Source: Sulfuritalea sp. (GTDB taxonomy: Bacteria > Pseudomonadota > Gammaproteobacteria > Burkholderiales > Rhodocyclaceae). Taken from it: 64,000 nucleotides of DNA. The notes under the pieces were generated by a model, which was not told the DNA's origin, did no database searches, and saw only the letters and a program-made list of their open reading frames with translations. This document shows, in pieces, positions 26,220-34,959 of this stretch. A program made the translations under genes and the position numbers. The DNA is taken from the NCBI RefSeq assembly GCF_017302275.1, contig NZ_JAFLDR010000017.1:16670-80669 (forward strand). The letters run 5' to 3'. Positions within the stretch are counted from its first letter, which is position 1; every line of letters starts with the position of its first letter.

Positions 26220-28952
26220 TCAATGCGCCGCGTCCCAGTTGGCGCCGACGCCCACTTCCACCAGCAGCGGCACCTTGAGCCGGGCCACGCCGCCCATCAG
26301 CCTGGGCAGCGCCTCGCGCAGTTGATCGAGCTCTTCCGCGGGAACTTCCAGCACCAGTTCGTCATGCACCTGCAGCATCAGCAGCGATTTCAGCCCTTGC
26401 GCATCGAGCCAGCCCTGCACCGCCAGCATGGCGCGCTTGATCAGGTCGGCCGCCGTGCCCTGCATCGGCGCGTTGATGGCGGCGCGTTCGGCGCCCTGGC
26501 GGCGACCGGCGTTGGACGAGCGTATCTCGGGCAGCCACAGGCGACGGCCGAACACGGTTTCGACGTAGCCCTTCTCGCGCGCCACGGCGCGTGTCTCTTC
26601 CATGTAGCGGGCGACGCCGGGATAACGCGCGAAGTAGCGGTCCATGTAGGCCTGCGCCGCCGTGCGGTCGACGCCGATCTGTTTCGCCAGGCCGAAGGCG
26701 CTCATGCCATAGATCAGGCCGAAGTTGATCGCCTTGGCGGCGCGACGCTGCTCGCTGCTGACCTCGATCGGCGTCAGGCCGAAGACTTCGCCGGCGGTGG
26801 CGCGATGCACGTCCTCGCCTTGGGCGAAGGCTTCGAGCAGGCGCGGGTCGTCGGACAGGTGGGCCATGATGCGCAGCTCGATCTGCGAATAGTCGGCGCT
26901 GACGATACGGCGATTTGCCGGCGCGATGAAGGCCGAGCGGATGCGCCGGCCTTCCGCGGTGCGGATCGGGATGTTCTGCAGGTTGGGGTCGGTCGAGGCC
27001 AGCCGCCCGGTGACCGCCGTGGCCTGGCCGAAGCTGGTATGCACGCGGCCGGTGGCCGGGTTGATCATTTTCGGCAGCTTGTCGGTGTAGGTGTTCTTCA
27101 GCTTGGCGAAGCTGCGGTGTTCGAGGATCTTCTTCGGCAGCGGATAGTCCTCGGCCAGTTTCTCCAGCACTTCCTCATCGGTCGAGGGTGCGCCCGATGG
27201 CGTCTTCTTCACCACCGGCAGACCCTGCTGGTTGAAAAGTATTTCGGCGAGCTGCTTGGGCGAGGCGAGGTTGAAGGGCTGGCCGGCGAGTTGCTGCGCC
27301 TCGGCTTCGATGGCCATGATCTTGCGCCCGAGCTCGTCGCTCTGCTGCGCCAGCGTCGCCGCGTCGATCAGCACGCCGTGGCGTTCCATGCGGAACAGCA
27401 CTTCGGCCACCGGCAGTTCCAGGTCGCGGTAGAGCGCTTCCAGCTCCGGCGCGGCGGCGAGCTGCGGGCGCAGCACCTGGTGCACGCGCAGCGTGACATC
27501 GGCATCCTCCGCCGCGTACTCGGCGGCGCGCCCGACATCGACCTGGGCGAATGAAATGCGGCTGGCGCCCTTGCCGGTCACCGCGTCGTAGCTGATCGTC
27601 GACAGGCCGCAGTGGCGCGCCGCCAGCGCACCCAGGTCGTGGGCCTTGTCGGACTCCAGCACATAGGATTGCAGCAAGGTGTCCTCGACGATGCCGCGCA
27701 ATGTCACATCGTGGTTGGCAAATACGTGGCGGTCATACTTGAGGTGCTGGCCGAGCTTGGCGTGGCGCGACGACTCCAGCCAGGGACGCAGCCGCTCCAG
27801 CGTTTCCGTCAGCGGTAGCTGCTCCGGCGCGCCGGCATAGTGGTGGCCCAGCGGCAGATAGGCGACCGGGCCGCCCGCGATGGCGAAGGAGATGCCTACC
27901 AGCCGCGACTGCATCGGGTCAAGGTCGGTGGTTTCAGTATCGAGTGACACCAGCGTTGCCGCGTCGAGGCGCGCCAGCCAGTCCTGCAACGCCGAGTCGT
28001 CGAGGATGCACTGGTAGCCGCTGCGGTCGGGTTCGGTCATCGCCGCCAGCGGGACTGCGCTAACCGCCGTCTCGCCAGCGCCGACTTTCGGCCTCGGCGC
28101 GGGCGCCTCGCCCTTCAGTTCGCGCAACCAGCCCTTGAATTCGAGGCGGGCGTAGAGTTCTTCGAGCTTCGCCGTGTCCGGCGCTTGCGGGGCCAGCTCG
28201 GTCGCCTGCAGGGGCAGCGGCAATTCGCAGGCGATGGTGACCAGCTTGACGCCCAGGGGCAGGAAGCCGAGGTGTTGGCGCAGGTTCTCGCCGACCGCGC
28301 CGCCGATCTCGCCGGCATGGGCGACGATGGCATCGAGCGAACCCCAGGCGTCCAGCCATTTCACGGCGGTCTTCGGCCCCACTTTGGGCACGCCCGGCAC
28401 GTTGTCCACGCTGTCGCCAATCAAGGCGAGGTAATCGACGATGCGCTCTGGCGGCACGCCGAACTTGGCCTTGACGCCGGCGATGTCGAGCTTCTCGCCG
28501 TTCATGGTATTCACCAGCGTGACGTGCTGGTTCACCAGTTGGGCGAGATCCTTGTCGCCGGTGGAGATCACGCAATCGATCCCGGCCTGTGCCGCCTGCC
28601 GCGCCAGCGTGCCGATGACGTCGTCGGCCTCGACACCGGACTCCATCAGCAGCGGCCAGCCGGCGGCGCGGATGCATTCGTGCAGCGGCTCGATCTGCGC
28701 CACCAGGTCATCGGGCATCGGCGGGCGGTGGGCCTTGTAGTCCGGGTACCAGTCGTCGCGGAAGGTCTTGCCCTTGGCGTCGAACACCACCGCGCGAAAA
28801 TCTGCCTTATAGTCGGCTTCAAGCACGCGCAGCATCGACAGCACGCCGCGTATCGCCCCGGTCGGCTGGCCGCCGGAGTTGCGCAGGTCCGGCAGCGCGT
28901 GGAAGGCGCGGTAGAGGTAGGACGAACCGTCGACGAGCAGCAGCGTGGGCAT
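26220..28952 (-). CDS. polA: DNA polymerase I
   Basis: A 910-residue protein with all three Pol I domains. The 5' nuclease comes first (LLLVDGSSYLYRAFHALPDL; GVEADDVIGTLA; STGDKDLAQLV). The proofreading exonuclease has its acidic residues (SLDTETTDLD; LKYDRHVF; AAEDADVT), so it looks active. The polymerase follows (IVSADYSQIELRIMAHLS; KAINFGLIYGMS; LLMLQVHDELVLEVP). The ATG at 28952 is the family start; the open frame runs on upstream but overlaps the divergent LOG gene. The linker near residue 295 contains a 21-nt motif copy (PKVGAGETAVSAVP). Confidence 0.97.
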   Translation of the reverse strand: MPTLLLVDGSSYLYRAFHALPDLRNSGGQPTGAIRGVLSMLRVLEADYKADFRAVVFDAKGKTFRDDWYPDYKAHRPPMPDDLVAQIEPLHECIRAAGWPLLMESGVEADDVIGTLARQAAQAGIDCVISTGDKDLAQLVNQHVTLVNTMNGEKLDIAGVKAKFGVPPERIVDYLALIGDSVDNVPGVPKVGPKTAVKWLDAWGSLDAIVAHAGEIGGAVGENLRQHLGFLPLGVKLVTIACELPLPLQATELAPQAPDTAKLEELYARLEFKGWLRELKGEAPAPRPKVGAGETAVSAVPLAAMTEPDRSGYQCILDDSALQDWLARLDAATLVSLDTETTDLDPMQSRLVGISFAIAGGPVAYLPLGHHYAGAPEQLPLTETLERLRPWLESSRHAKLGQHLKYDRHVFANHDVTLRGIVEDTLLQSYVLESDKAHDLGALAARHCGLSTISYDAVTGKGASRISFAQVDVGRAAEYAAEDADVTLRVHQVLRPQLAAAPELEALYRDLELPVAEVLFRMERHGVLIDAATLAQQSDELGRKIMAIEAEAQQLAGQPFNLASPKQLAEILFNQQGLPVVKKTPSGAPSTDEEVLEKLAEDYPLPKKILEHRSFAKLKNTYTDKLPKMINPATGRVHTSFGQATAVTGRLASTDPNLQNIPIRTAEGRRIRSAFIAPANRRIVSADYSQIELRIMAHLSDDPRLLEAFAQGEDVHRATAGEVFGLTPIEVSSEQRRAAKAINFGLIYGMSAFGLAKQIGVDRTAAQAYMDRYFARYPGVARYMEETRAVAREKGYVETVFGRRLWLPEIRSSNAGRRQGAERAAINAPMQGTAADLIKRAMLAVQGWLDAQGLKSLLMLQVHDELVLEVPAEELDQLREALPRLMGGVARLKVPLLVEVGVGANWDAAH
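26891..26911 (+). repeat. 21-nt dispersed motif copy in polA (may be coincidental)
   Basis: AGTCGGCGCTGACGATACGG plus C. It encodes IVSADY of the universally conserved IVSADYSQIEL motif, so protein constraint alone could explain part of this match. Confidence 0.35.
28066..28086 (-). repeat. 21-nt dispersed motif copy in the polA linker
   Basis: GCCGTCTCGCCAGCGCCGAC plus T on the + strand is a reverse copy. It encodes VGAGETA in the unconserved linker between the 5' nuclease and proofreading domains. Confidence 0.6.
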
Positions 28953-28966
28953 GGAGGTGATGCTGA

Positions 28967-29719
28967 ATGAATGAGAAGGACAAACTGCCGAAGGTCCTGG
29001 CGCGCGGCGCCCGCAGCGCCGAAGCCGCTGCGCCGACGACACCGGCGACCAGCGCGCGCGAAGCCTGGCGGGTGTTCGGCATTATGGCAGAGTTCGTCGA
29101 GGCGACCGAGCGCCTGGCGGCCGTGCGGCCCGCCGTGTCGATCTTCGGCAGCGCACGCCTCGATCCCGATTCGAACTACTACCAGCTCACCGAGAAAATT
29201 GCCCGCCTGTTGTCCGATGCCGGCTTCGCCGTGGTCTCTGGCGGCGGACCGGGCGTCATGGAAGCGGCCAACAAGGGCGCCTTCGAAGGCAAGAGCATGT
29301 CGATCGGCCTCAACATCCAGCTGCCGCACGAGCAGCAGGCCAACCACTACCAGGACATCTCGCAAAGCTTCCGCCATTTCTTCGCCCGCAAGTACATGTT
29401 CGTCAAGGTCGCCGCCGCCTACGTGGTGATGCCCGGCGGCTTCGGTACGCTCGACGAGCTGCTCGAAGCGCTGACCCTGATCCAGACCGGGAAAACCCCG
29501 CGCATCCCGCTGATCCTGGTCGGCAGCGAGTTCTGGGCAGGGATGCTGGACTGGTTCCGCGAGCGGCTGGTGGGCGAAGGCATGATAAATCCCGAGGACA
29601 TCGACCTGTTGCAGGTCATCGACGAACCGGAAGCGGTGGTGGCGGCGATCTTCGACCACTACGAGTCGCGCGGCTTCGGACCGCTGCCCGAAGAGCACGA
29701 ATTGCTGCTGAACCTTTGA
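28967..29719 (+). CDS. LOG family protein (TIGR00730, Rossmann fold nucleotide-processing)
   Basis: A 250-residue protein. FAVVSGGGPGVMEAANKGA (residues ~86-104) and MPGGFGTLDELLEALTL hold the PGGxGT...E signature of LOG proteins, which in characterised cases release bases from nucleoside 5'-monophosphates (cytokinin activation) or related nucleotides. The N-terminal 50 residues are a low-complexity extension. GGAGGTG is a strong ribosome binding site 7 bp before the ATG. Its start is only 14 bp from the divergent polA start. Confidence 0.9.
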   Translation: MNEKDKLPKVLARGARSAEAAAPTTPATSAREAWRVFGIMAEFVEATERLAAVRPAVSIFGSARLDPDSNYYQLTEKIARLLSDAGFAVVSGGGPGVMEAANKGAFEGKSMSIGLNIQLPHEQQANHYQDISQSFRHFFARKYMFVKVAAAYVVMPGGFGTLDELLEALTLIQTGKTPRIPLILVGSEFWAGMLDWFRERLVGEGMINPEDIDLLQVIDEPEAVVAAIFDHYESRGFGPLPEEHELLLNL

Positions 29720-29786
29720 TAAACTTGCTTCAGGCTTCGTTGGCGCGGGATTCCCGCCGCGCGGGCCGTTTTCCCGAGGATCTGCC

Positions 29787-30119
29787 ATGCGCCGCACCAT
29801 CGTCCTGTTGCTTTCCGCCCTTGCGCTGAATGTCGCCGCGCAGACCCAGCCGCCGAAACTGGAGCCGATTCCCGAGCCGCCCCCGCCGCCGCCCGGGTCG
29901 CTCAACGAAGCGCTGGAACCGCAGGTCACCATCACCCGTCGCGGCGAGGACAAGGTCGAGGAGTTCCGCATCAGCGGCAAGCTCTACATGATGAAGGTAA
30001 CGCCCTCGCATGGCGTGCCCTACTACCTGCTCGACCACTCCGGCAACGGTCAGTGGGTGCGCCAGGATTCGAAGGATGCCGGCCTGCGCGTGCCGATGTG
30101 GGTGATCGGCACGTTCTGA
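29787..30119 (+). CDS. DUF2782 family periplasmic protein
   Basis: A 110-residue protein with a signal peptide (RRTIVLLLSALALNVAAQ), a proline-rich linker (EPIPEPPPPPPGS) and a DUF2782 domain with EPQVTITRRGEDKVEEFRI and YMMKVTPSHGVPYYLLD. The family is of unknown function and is often found beside polA in betaproteobacteria, as here. No cysteine follows the signal, so it is not a lipoprotein. Confidence 0.88.
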   Translation: MRRTIVLLLSALALNVAAQTQPPKLEPIPEPPPPPPGSLNEALEPQVTITRRGEDKVEEFRISGKLYMMKVTPSHGVPYYLLDHSGNGQWVRQDSKDAGLRVPMWVIGTF

Positions 30120-30206
30120 GCGTTCCCGCAGACGCCGCCTGTCCCGGGCTCGCGTCGGGATACGTTTCCAGCGCCGTGACGCCGGCACCGTCCCCGAGGG
30201 ATACCG

Positions 30207-31379
30207 TTGCACACGACATTCGACATCGCCCGCTACGGCCAGGTTTTCACCCCGCCTGAGATCGTCGCGCGCATGCTCTCGCTGCGTCGCAACCATGGTC
30301 GCGCGCTTGATCCCGCTTGCGGCGACGGCGCCTTTTCGAACCGCATTCCCGGCTGCGTGGCGATCGAAATGGATCCCGCCCACTGCCCGCCCGGCGCCTT
30401 CAACCTCGATTTCTTCGCCTATCCGGAAACCGAGAAGTTCGCCACAATCATCGGCAATCCGCCCTATGTGAAGGCGCGTGACATCCTGCCGGAGACCGCG
30501 CTGCGCCTGGCCTCCAGCCTGCTCGATGGCCATGCCAACCTTTACCTGCATTTCATCGAGAAGTGCGTGCGCCACCTCGCGCCGGGCGGCGAACTGATCC
30601 TCATCACGCCGCGCGATTTCCTCAAGGCCACCGGCGCCGGGCGGCTCAACACCTGGCTCAGCGACCAGGGAACCATCACCGATTTCGAGGACCTCGGCGA
30701 CGCCAGGATATTCGCCGGCGCCACTCCCAACTGCGCCATCTGGCGCTTCGAGAAAGGCAACGCCAGCCATCGCCTGACAGATGGCCGGCGCATGGCCTTG
30801 TCCGGCGGACAGCTGATGTTCACGCGCGGCATCTACAGCCTGCCTTTGGCCAGCGTGTTCGCCGTCAGGGTCGGTGCGGTCTCCGGCGCCGACGAGATTT
30901 TCAGCAACCCGGAATTCGCCAATGCCGATTTCGTCTGCTCGAAGACCGCGCAAAGCGGCGAAACGCGACGCATGATCTGGCGCGACCGCGAAGGTCCCAT
31001 CGACTGGCTGGAGCAGCACAAGGAACGCCTGCTGGCACGGCGCGTCACCCGTTTCGACGAGAACAACTGGTGGAAGTGGGGCCGTCGCCATTTCGTATCC
31101 GACGCGCCGCGCGTCTACGTCAATGGCAAGACGCGAAATGCGCGGCCTTTTTTCCTGCATCCCTGCACCAACTATGACGGAGCGGTGATCGCGCTGTTCC
31201 CGCACCGGAAAAATCTTGGCGCGGCTGAACTGCGGCGCCTGGCGGAAATGCTCAACGACGTCGACTGGAGCGAGCTCGGCTTCGTCTGCGACGGCCGCTT
31301 CCTCTTTGCCCAGCGCAGCCTGGAACAGGCCCTGCTGCCCGAGGCCTTCGCCGAATTCGCGGTCAGCGGCCTGGTGTAA
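30207..31379 (+). CDS. Orphan N6-adenine DNA methyltransferase (Eco57I/TaqI-like)
   Basis: A 390-residue protein. The order of motifs is that of N6-adenine methyltransferases: GQVFTPPEIVARMLSL, SAM loop LDPACGDGAFSNRI (residues ~33-46) and catalytic NPPYVKA (residues ~83-89), followed by a probable target-recognition region. It starts with TTG, preceded by CGAGGGATACC. No restriction endonuclease or specificity gene is adjacent, so it is an orphan enzyme, perhaps regulatory or a remnant. It lies between DUF2782 and gshA, apparently as a separate unit. Confidence 0.85.
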   Translation: MHTTFDIARYGQVFTPPEIVARMLSLRRNHGRALDPACGDGAFSNRIPGCVAIEMDPAHCPPGAFNLDFFAYPETEKFATIIGNPPYVKARDILPETALRLASSLLDGHANLYLHFIEKCVRHLAPGGELILITPRDFLKATGAGRLNTWLSDQGTITDFEDLGDARIFAGATPNCAIWRFEKGNASHRLTDGRRMALSGGQLMFTRGIYSLPLASVFAVRVGAVSGADEIFSNPEFANADFVCSKTAQSGETRRMIWRDREGPIDWLEQHKERLLARRVTRFDENNWWKWGRRHFVSDAPRVYVNGKTRNARPFFLHPCTNYDGAVIALFPHRKNLGAAELRRLAEMLNDVDWSELGFVCDGRFLFAQRSLEQALLPEAFAEFAVSGLV

Positions 31380-31426
31380 GATCGCCGAAAAAAACCGCTT
31401 GCGGTTTGTCCAGGTAAACGAAACCG

Positions 31427-32716
31427 ATGGTTCCACACCTCACCACCGCGCTGACCGGTCCGCTGCTCGACCTCGAGCGCCGCATCCTCGACAACGGCAC
31501 CACCGTCGAGCGCTGGCTGCGCACCCAGTGGCTGGAGCACACGCCGCCGTTCTACAGCTCGGTCGACCTGCGCAATGCCGGCTTCAAGCTCGCACCCGTC
31601 GACACCAACCTCTTCCCCGGCGGCTTCAACAATCTCAATCCGGCCTTTCTGCCCTTGTGCGTGCAGGCCGCGATGTCGGCCATCGAGAAGATCTGCCCGG
31701 AGGCAAGGAACCTGCTGCTGATTCCCGAGAACCACACGCGCAACCAGTTCTACCTGATGAACGTCGTGCGCCTGGCGACCATCCTCGGCCACACCGGGCT
31801 CAACGTGCGCGTCGGCAGCCTCTTGCCGGAGATCACCGCGCCCACCACGCTCGACCTGCCCGACGGCCACACGCTGGTGCTGGAGCCGTTGAAGCGCATC
31901 GGCACCGAGGGCCGCCGGCTCGGACTCGATGACTTCGATCCATGCGCCATCCTGCTCAACAATGACCTTTCCGGCGGCGTGCCGAACATCCTGGAGAATA
32001 CCAACGAGCAGTTCCTGATCCCGCCGCTGTGGGCCGGTTGGCACGTGCGCCGCAAGTCGAAGCATTTCGCCGCCTACCAGGACGTCGCGATCGCCTTCGC
32101 CAATGAACTGGGCATCGACCCGTGGCTGATCAATTCCGAGTTCGAGACCTGCGGCAGGGTGAACTTCCACGAGCGCTCCGGCGAGGAATGCCTCGCCGCC
32201 AACATCGACACGCTGCTCTACCGGATGCGTGCCAAATACAAGGAATACGGCATCCAGTCCGAGCCCTTCGTCATCGTCAAGGCCGATGCCGGCACTTATG
32301 GCATGGGCATCATGACGGTGAAGGATGCCAGCGAGGTCAGGAACCTCAACCGCAAGCAGCGCAACAAGATGGCCGTGGTCAAGGAAGGCATGCAGGTCAC
32401 CGAGGTCATCATCCAGGAAGGCGTGCCGACCTTCGAGCGCGTTGACGAGGGCACCGCCGAGCCGGTGGTTTACATGATCGACCGTTATGTCGTCGGTGGC
32501 TTCTACCGTGTCAATACCGCGCGCGGCATCGACGAGAACCTCAACGCGCCGGGCATGACCTTCAAGCCGCTGGCCTTCGAGACCGGCTGCACGCTGCCCG
32601 ACGCCCAGCTCGCGCCCGACGCGCCGCCCAACCGTTTCTATGCCTACGGCGTGATCGCGCGTCTGGCCATGCTCGCCGCCGCGCTCGAACTCGAGCGCGC
32701 CGCACCGACGGAGTAG
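31427..32716 (+). CDS. gshA: Glutamate-cysteine ligase (proteobacterial GshA type, TIGR02049)
   Basis: A 429-residue protein of the gshA group seen in betaproteobacteria and Acidithiobacillus, unrelated in length to E. coli GshA. Features include VDLRNAGFKLAPVDTNLFPG, NTNEQFLIPPLWAGW and the ATP-grasp-like IVKADAGTYGMGIMTVKDA. It makes gamma-glutamylcysteine from glutamate and cysteine in the cytoplasm. gshB follows after 3 bp, so glutathione synthesis is encoded as one unit. Confidence 0.93.
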   Translation: MVPHLTTALTGPLLDLERRILDNGTTVERWLRTQWLEHTPPFYSSVDLRNAGFKLAPVDTNLFPGGFNNLNPAFLPLCVQAAMSAIEKICPEARNLLLIPENHTRNQFYLMNVVRLATILGHTGLNVRVGSLLPEITAPTTLDLPDGHTLVLEPLKRIGTEGRRLGLDDFDPCAILLNNDLSGGVPNILENTNEQFLIPPLWAGWHVRRKSKHFAAYQDVAIAFANELGIDPWLINSEFETCGRVNFHERSGEECLAANIDTLLYRMRAKYKEYGIQSEPFVIVKADAGTYGMGIMTVKDASEVRNLNRKQRNKMAVVKEGMQVTEVIIQEGVPTFERVDEGTAEPVVYMIDRYVVGGFYRVNTARGIDENLNAPGMTFKPLAFETGCTLPDAQLAPDAPPNRFYAYGVIARLAMLAAALELERAAPTE

Positions 32717-32719
32717 GTC

Positions 32720-33667
32720 GTGAAGTTCGCCTTCATCCTCGATCCGCTGGAAGGCCTCAAGGCCTACAAGGACTCCAGCATCGCGATGATGCGCTGCGCA
32801 ACGAAGCGCGGCCACGAGACATGGGTCATCCAGCGCGCGGCGCTGACCTGGCGCGATGGCAGCGTAGCCGCTCGCGCGCAGCGCCTGGAAGTCGGCGCTG
32901 ATGACACGGCGTGGTACTCCGTCGCCGAAGAATCGGTGCTGCCGCTCACCGCCTACGACGCCGTGCTGATGCGCCAGGACCCGCCCTTCGATTTCGAGTA
33001 CGTTGCCGCCACCTGGCTGCTGGAACGCGCCGAGGCCGAGGGCGCGCGCATCTGGAACAAGCCGCGCTCGATCCGCGACCACTCCGAGAAGGTCGCCATC
33101 GCCGAGTTCCCGCGGTACGTGCCGACCACGCTGATCGCGCGCGACCCGGCCGACATCCATGCCTTCATCGACGAACTGGAAGACGTCATCCTCAAGCCGC
33201 TTGACGGCATGGGCGGCAGCAGCATTTTTCGCGTCACGCGGACGGATTCCAATCGCAACGTCATCGTCGAAACGCTGACCGGCTTCGGCGCGCGCAGCAT
33301 CATGGCCCAACGCTACCTGCCGGCCATCAGCCACGGCGACAAGCGCATCCTGCTGATCGCCGGCGAGCCGGTGCCCTATTGCCTGGCGCGCATCCCCAAG
33401 GCCGGCGAATCGCGCGGCAACCTCGCCGCCGGCGGCAAGGGCGTGGCGCGCCCGCTGATGGGGCGCGACCGCGAGATCGCCGAGGCGCTGGCGCCGATCC
33501 TCTGGGCGCGCGGATTGCTGATCGTCGGACTCGACGTGATCGGCGACAGCCTGACCGAGATCAACGTCACCAGTCCCACCTGCTTCGTCGAGATCACCCA
33601 GCAAACGCGCTTCGACGTTGCGGCGATGCTGGTCGATGCCCTCGAAAGGGAATGCGCCGCCTCCTGA
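32720..33667 (+). CDS. gshB: Glutathione synthetase
   Basis: A 315-residue ATP-grasp enzyme that adds glycine to gamma-glutamylcysteine. KFAFILDPLEGLKAYKDSS is the standard opening; LMRQDPPFDFEYV, VILKPLDGMGGSSIFRV and GDKRILLIAGEPVPYCLARIP follow, ending NVTSPTCFVEI. It starts with GTG, preceded by GGAG. Residues EVGADDTAWYS near 57-67 are encoded by a 21-nt motif copy. The last 16 bp overlap apbE. Confidence 0.95.
   Translation: MKFAFILDPLEGLKAYKDSSIAMMRCATKRGHETWVIQRAALTWRDGSVAARAQRLEVGADDTAWYSVAEESVLPLTAYDAVLMRQDPPFDFEYVAATWLLERAEAEGARIWNKPRSIRDHSEKVAIAEFPRYVPTTLIARDPADIHAFIDELEDVILKPLDGMGGSSIFRVTRTDSNRNVIVETLTGFGARSIMAQRYLPAISHGDKRILLIAGEPVPYCLARIPKAGESRGNLAAGGKGVARPLMGRDREIAEALAPILWARGLLIVGLDVIGDSLTEINVTSPTCFVEITQQTRFDVAAMLVDALERECAAS
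32890..32910 (+). repeat. 21-nt dispersed motif copy in gshB
   Basis: AGTCGGCGCTGATGACACGG plus C; encodes VGADDTA at a site of low conservation. Confidence 0.6.
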
Positions 33668-34764
33668 CGCTGCTTGCCGCGACCGTGCTGCTCGCCGCCT
33701 GCGGGCAAGCCGAGCCGTGGCGGCAGGAATCCTATGTCTTCGGCACGCGCGTCGATCTGGCGATTGCCGGCATGCCCGAGGCGCGCGCGCGCGCCGCCGC
33801 CGAGCGCGTGCTGCGGGATTTCGATTACCTGCACCGCAGCTACCACGCCTGGCAACCATCCGATCTCTTGACCCTTAACGAGGCCATTGCCGCCGGCCGT
33901 GGCCACGAGGTATCCGCCGAGTTCGCCGCCTTCATCCGCGAAGCGCAAGTCGCCGCCGCCGCTGGCGACCACCTGTTCGATCCCGGAATCGGTCGCCTGA
34001 TCGCCTTGTGGGGCTTCCATACCGATGACATCCAGCCGCGCCTGCCCGAGCCGGGCGCCGTGGCGGCGCTGGTGGCGCGGCATCCGTCGATCGCCGACCT
34101 GTCCGTAAGCGAGGGGCATTGCCTGGAGTCGCGACGCGGCGAACCGAAGTCACCTGCTTCCGGGCGGGGGGCCGGGGGATGGTGCGTCAAAAGCCGAAGC
34201 AATATCGCAGCCATCGACTTCGGCGGCTACCTGAAGGGCGTCGCGCTCGACCGCGCCGCCGCCGCGCTGAAGCAGGACGGCATCGCCAATGCGCTGATCA
34301 ACATCGGCGGCAACGTCATTGCGCTGGGCAGCCGCGATGGCGCCGGCACGCCCTGGCGCATCGGCATCCAGCATCCGCGCCCGCAGGCCGTCGGCGGTGC
34401 GCCGCTGGCCACGCTGGATCTGCGCGACGGCGAGGCCATCGGCACCTCGGGTGACTACCACCGCTTTTTCGAAGTCGGCGGGCGCCGCTATCCGCACCTG
34501 CTCGATCCGCGCAGCGGCTTTCCTGCCGAGGGCACGCAGGCGGTGACGGTGCTGATCGTTCCGGGTCCTTCGGTGGGCATGAAGTCCGACGCGCTGTCCA
34601 AACCCATCTTCATCGCCGGCCGCGACTGGCGTGCCATGGCGCGAAAGCTCGGCGTCGCCGCGGTGCTGAAAGTCGGCGCTGACGGCACGGCACAGGCGAC
34701 CCCGGCGATGCAGGCGCGCATCAAGGTCGAAGTTCCGGACCTGAAGCTGGAGGTAGTCCAATGA
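33652..34764 (+). CDS. apbE: FAD:protein FMN transferase, lipoprotein, with a repeat-derived in-frame insertion
   Basis: A 370-residue ApbE. The lipobox LLAAC places lipidation at Cys17. Then come YVFGTRVDLAIAG, FDPGIGRLIALWGF, IDFGGYLKGVALDRA (Mg/FAD site) and SGDYHRFFEVGGRRYPHLLDPRSGFPA. It transfers FMN to threonine in NqrB/RnfD-type proteins in the periplasm. Residues ~154-180 (EGHCLESRRGEPKSPASGRG and beyond) do not belong to the fold: they are the translation of a degenerate three-hairpin repeat lying just before SNIAAIDFGGY. The frame is kept, so the protein may still work. A 21-nt motif copy encodes VGADGTA near the C-terminus. Confidence 0.88.
   Translation: MRRLLTLLAATVLLAACGQAEPWRQESYVFGTRVDLAIAGMPEARARAAAERVLRDFDYLHRSYHAWQPSDLLTLNEAIAAGRGHEVSAEFAAFIREAQVAAAAGDHLFDPGIGRLIALWGFHTDDIQPRLPEPGAVAALVARHPSIADLSVSEGHCLESRRGEPKSPASGRGAGGWCVKSRSNIAAIDFGGYLKGVALDRAAAALKQDGIANALINIGGNVIALGSRDGAGTPWRIGIQHPRPQAVGGAPLATLDLRDGEAIGTSGDYHRFFEVGGRRYPHLLDPRSGFPAEGTQAVTVLIVPGPSVGMKSDALSKPIFIAGRDWRAMARKLGVAAVLKVGADGTAQATPAMQARIKVEVPDLKLEVVQ
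34111..34187 (-). repeat. Three-hairpin repeat, copy C (inside apbE, reverse orientation)
   Basis: Read on the - strand it contains GGTGACTTCGGTTCGCCGCG then GCGACTCC, matching the core of copies A, B and D. The flanking stems are eroded. The 77 bp keep the apbE frame open and code for about 26 extra residues. Confidence 0.75.
34671..34691 (+). repeat. 21-nt dispersed motif copy in apbE
   Basis: AGTCGGCGCTGACGGCACGG plus C; one change from consensus; encodes VGADGTA. Confidence 0.6.
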
Positions 34765-34950
34765 CAGACGACCCCGACAGGGAACGCAACGTGCGCCGCA
34801 CGGTCGCCATGCGCCGCCATGCGCCGCATCCGTCGCATCGTCGATGCCGATAACCAACTCGAAGCGCAAAAGACGCGCTGGGCACGGCGCATCCTGCTGG
34901 CCTTGCTCGCCGCGGTCGCGCTCGCCTTGGCATGGTTCGCCTTCCGATAG
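34761..34950 (+). pseudogene. Small membrane-protein gene broken by a 10-bp tandem duplication
   Basis: A frame starts at ATG 34761, overlapping the apbE stop (ATGA), but ends after 30 codons at 34853. The 10-mer CCATGCGCCG is present twice in tandem (34807-34826). Removing one copy restores a 59-residue protein: MTDDPDRERNVRRTVAMRRI, then a linker, then one C-terminal membrane helix (LLALLAAVALALAWFAF). The second frame alone can also start at the ATG at 34819 and gives 43 residues including the helix. It may be a pseudogene, a reversible slippage switch or, less likely, a sequencing error. Function unknown. Confidence 0.75.
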
Positions 34951-34959
34951 AATGCCGCC

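Noticed and set aside
31172-33859. Very long antisense open frame across gshA and gshB
   Set aside because: It is a GC-skew shadow: its translation is low-complexity, whereas the + strand frames are textbook GshA and GshB.
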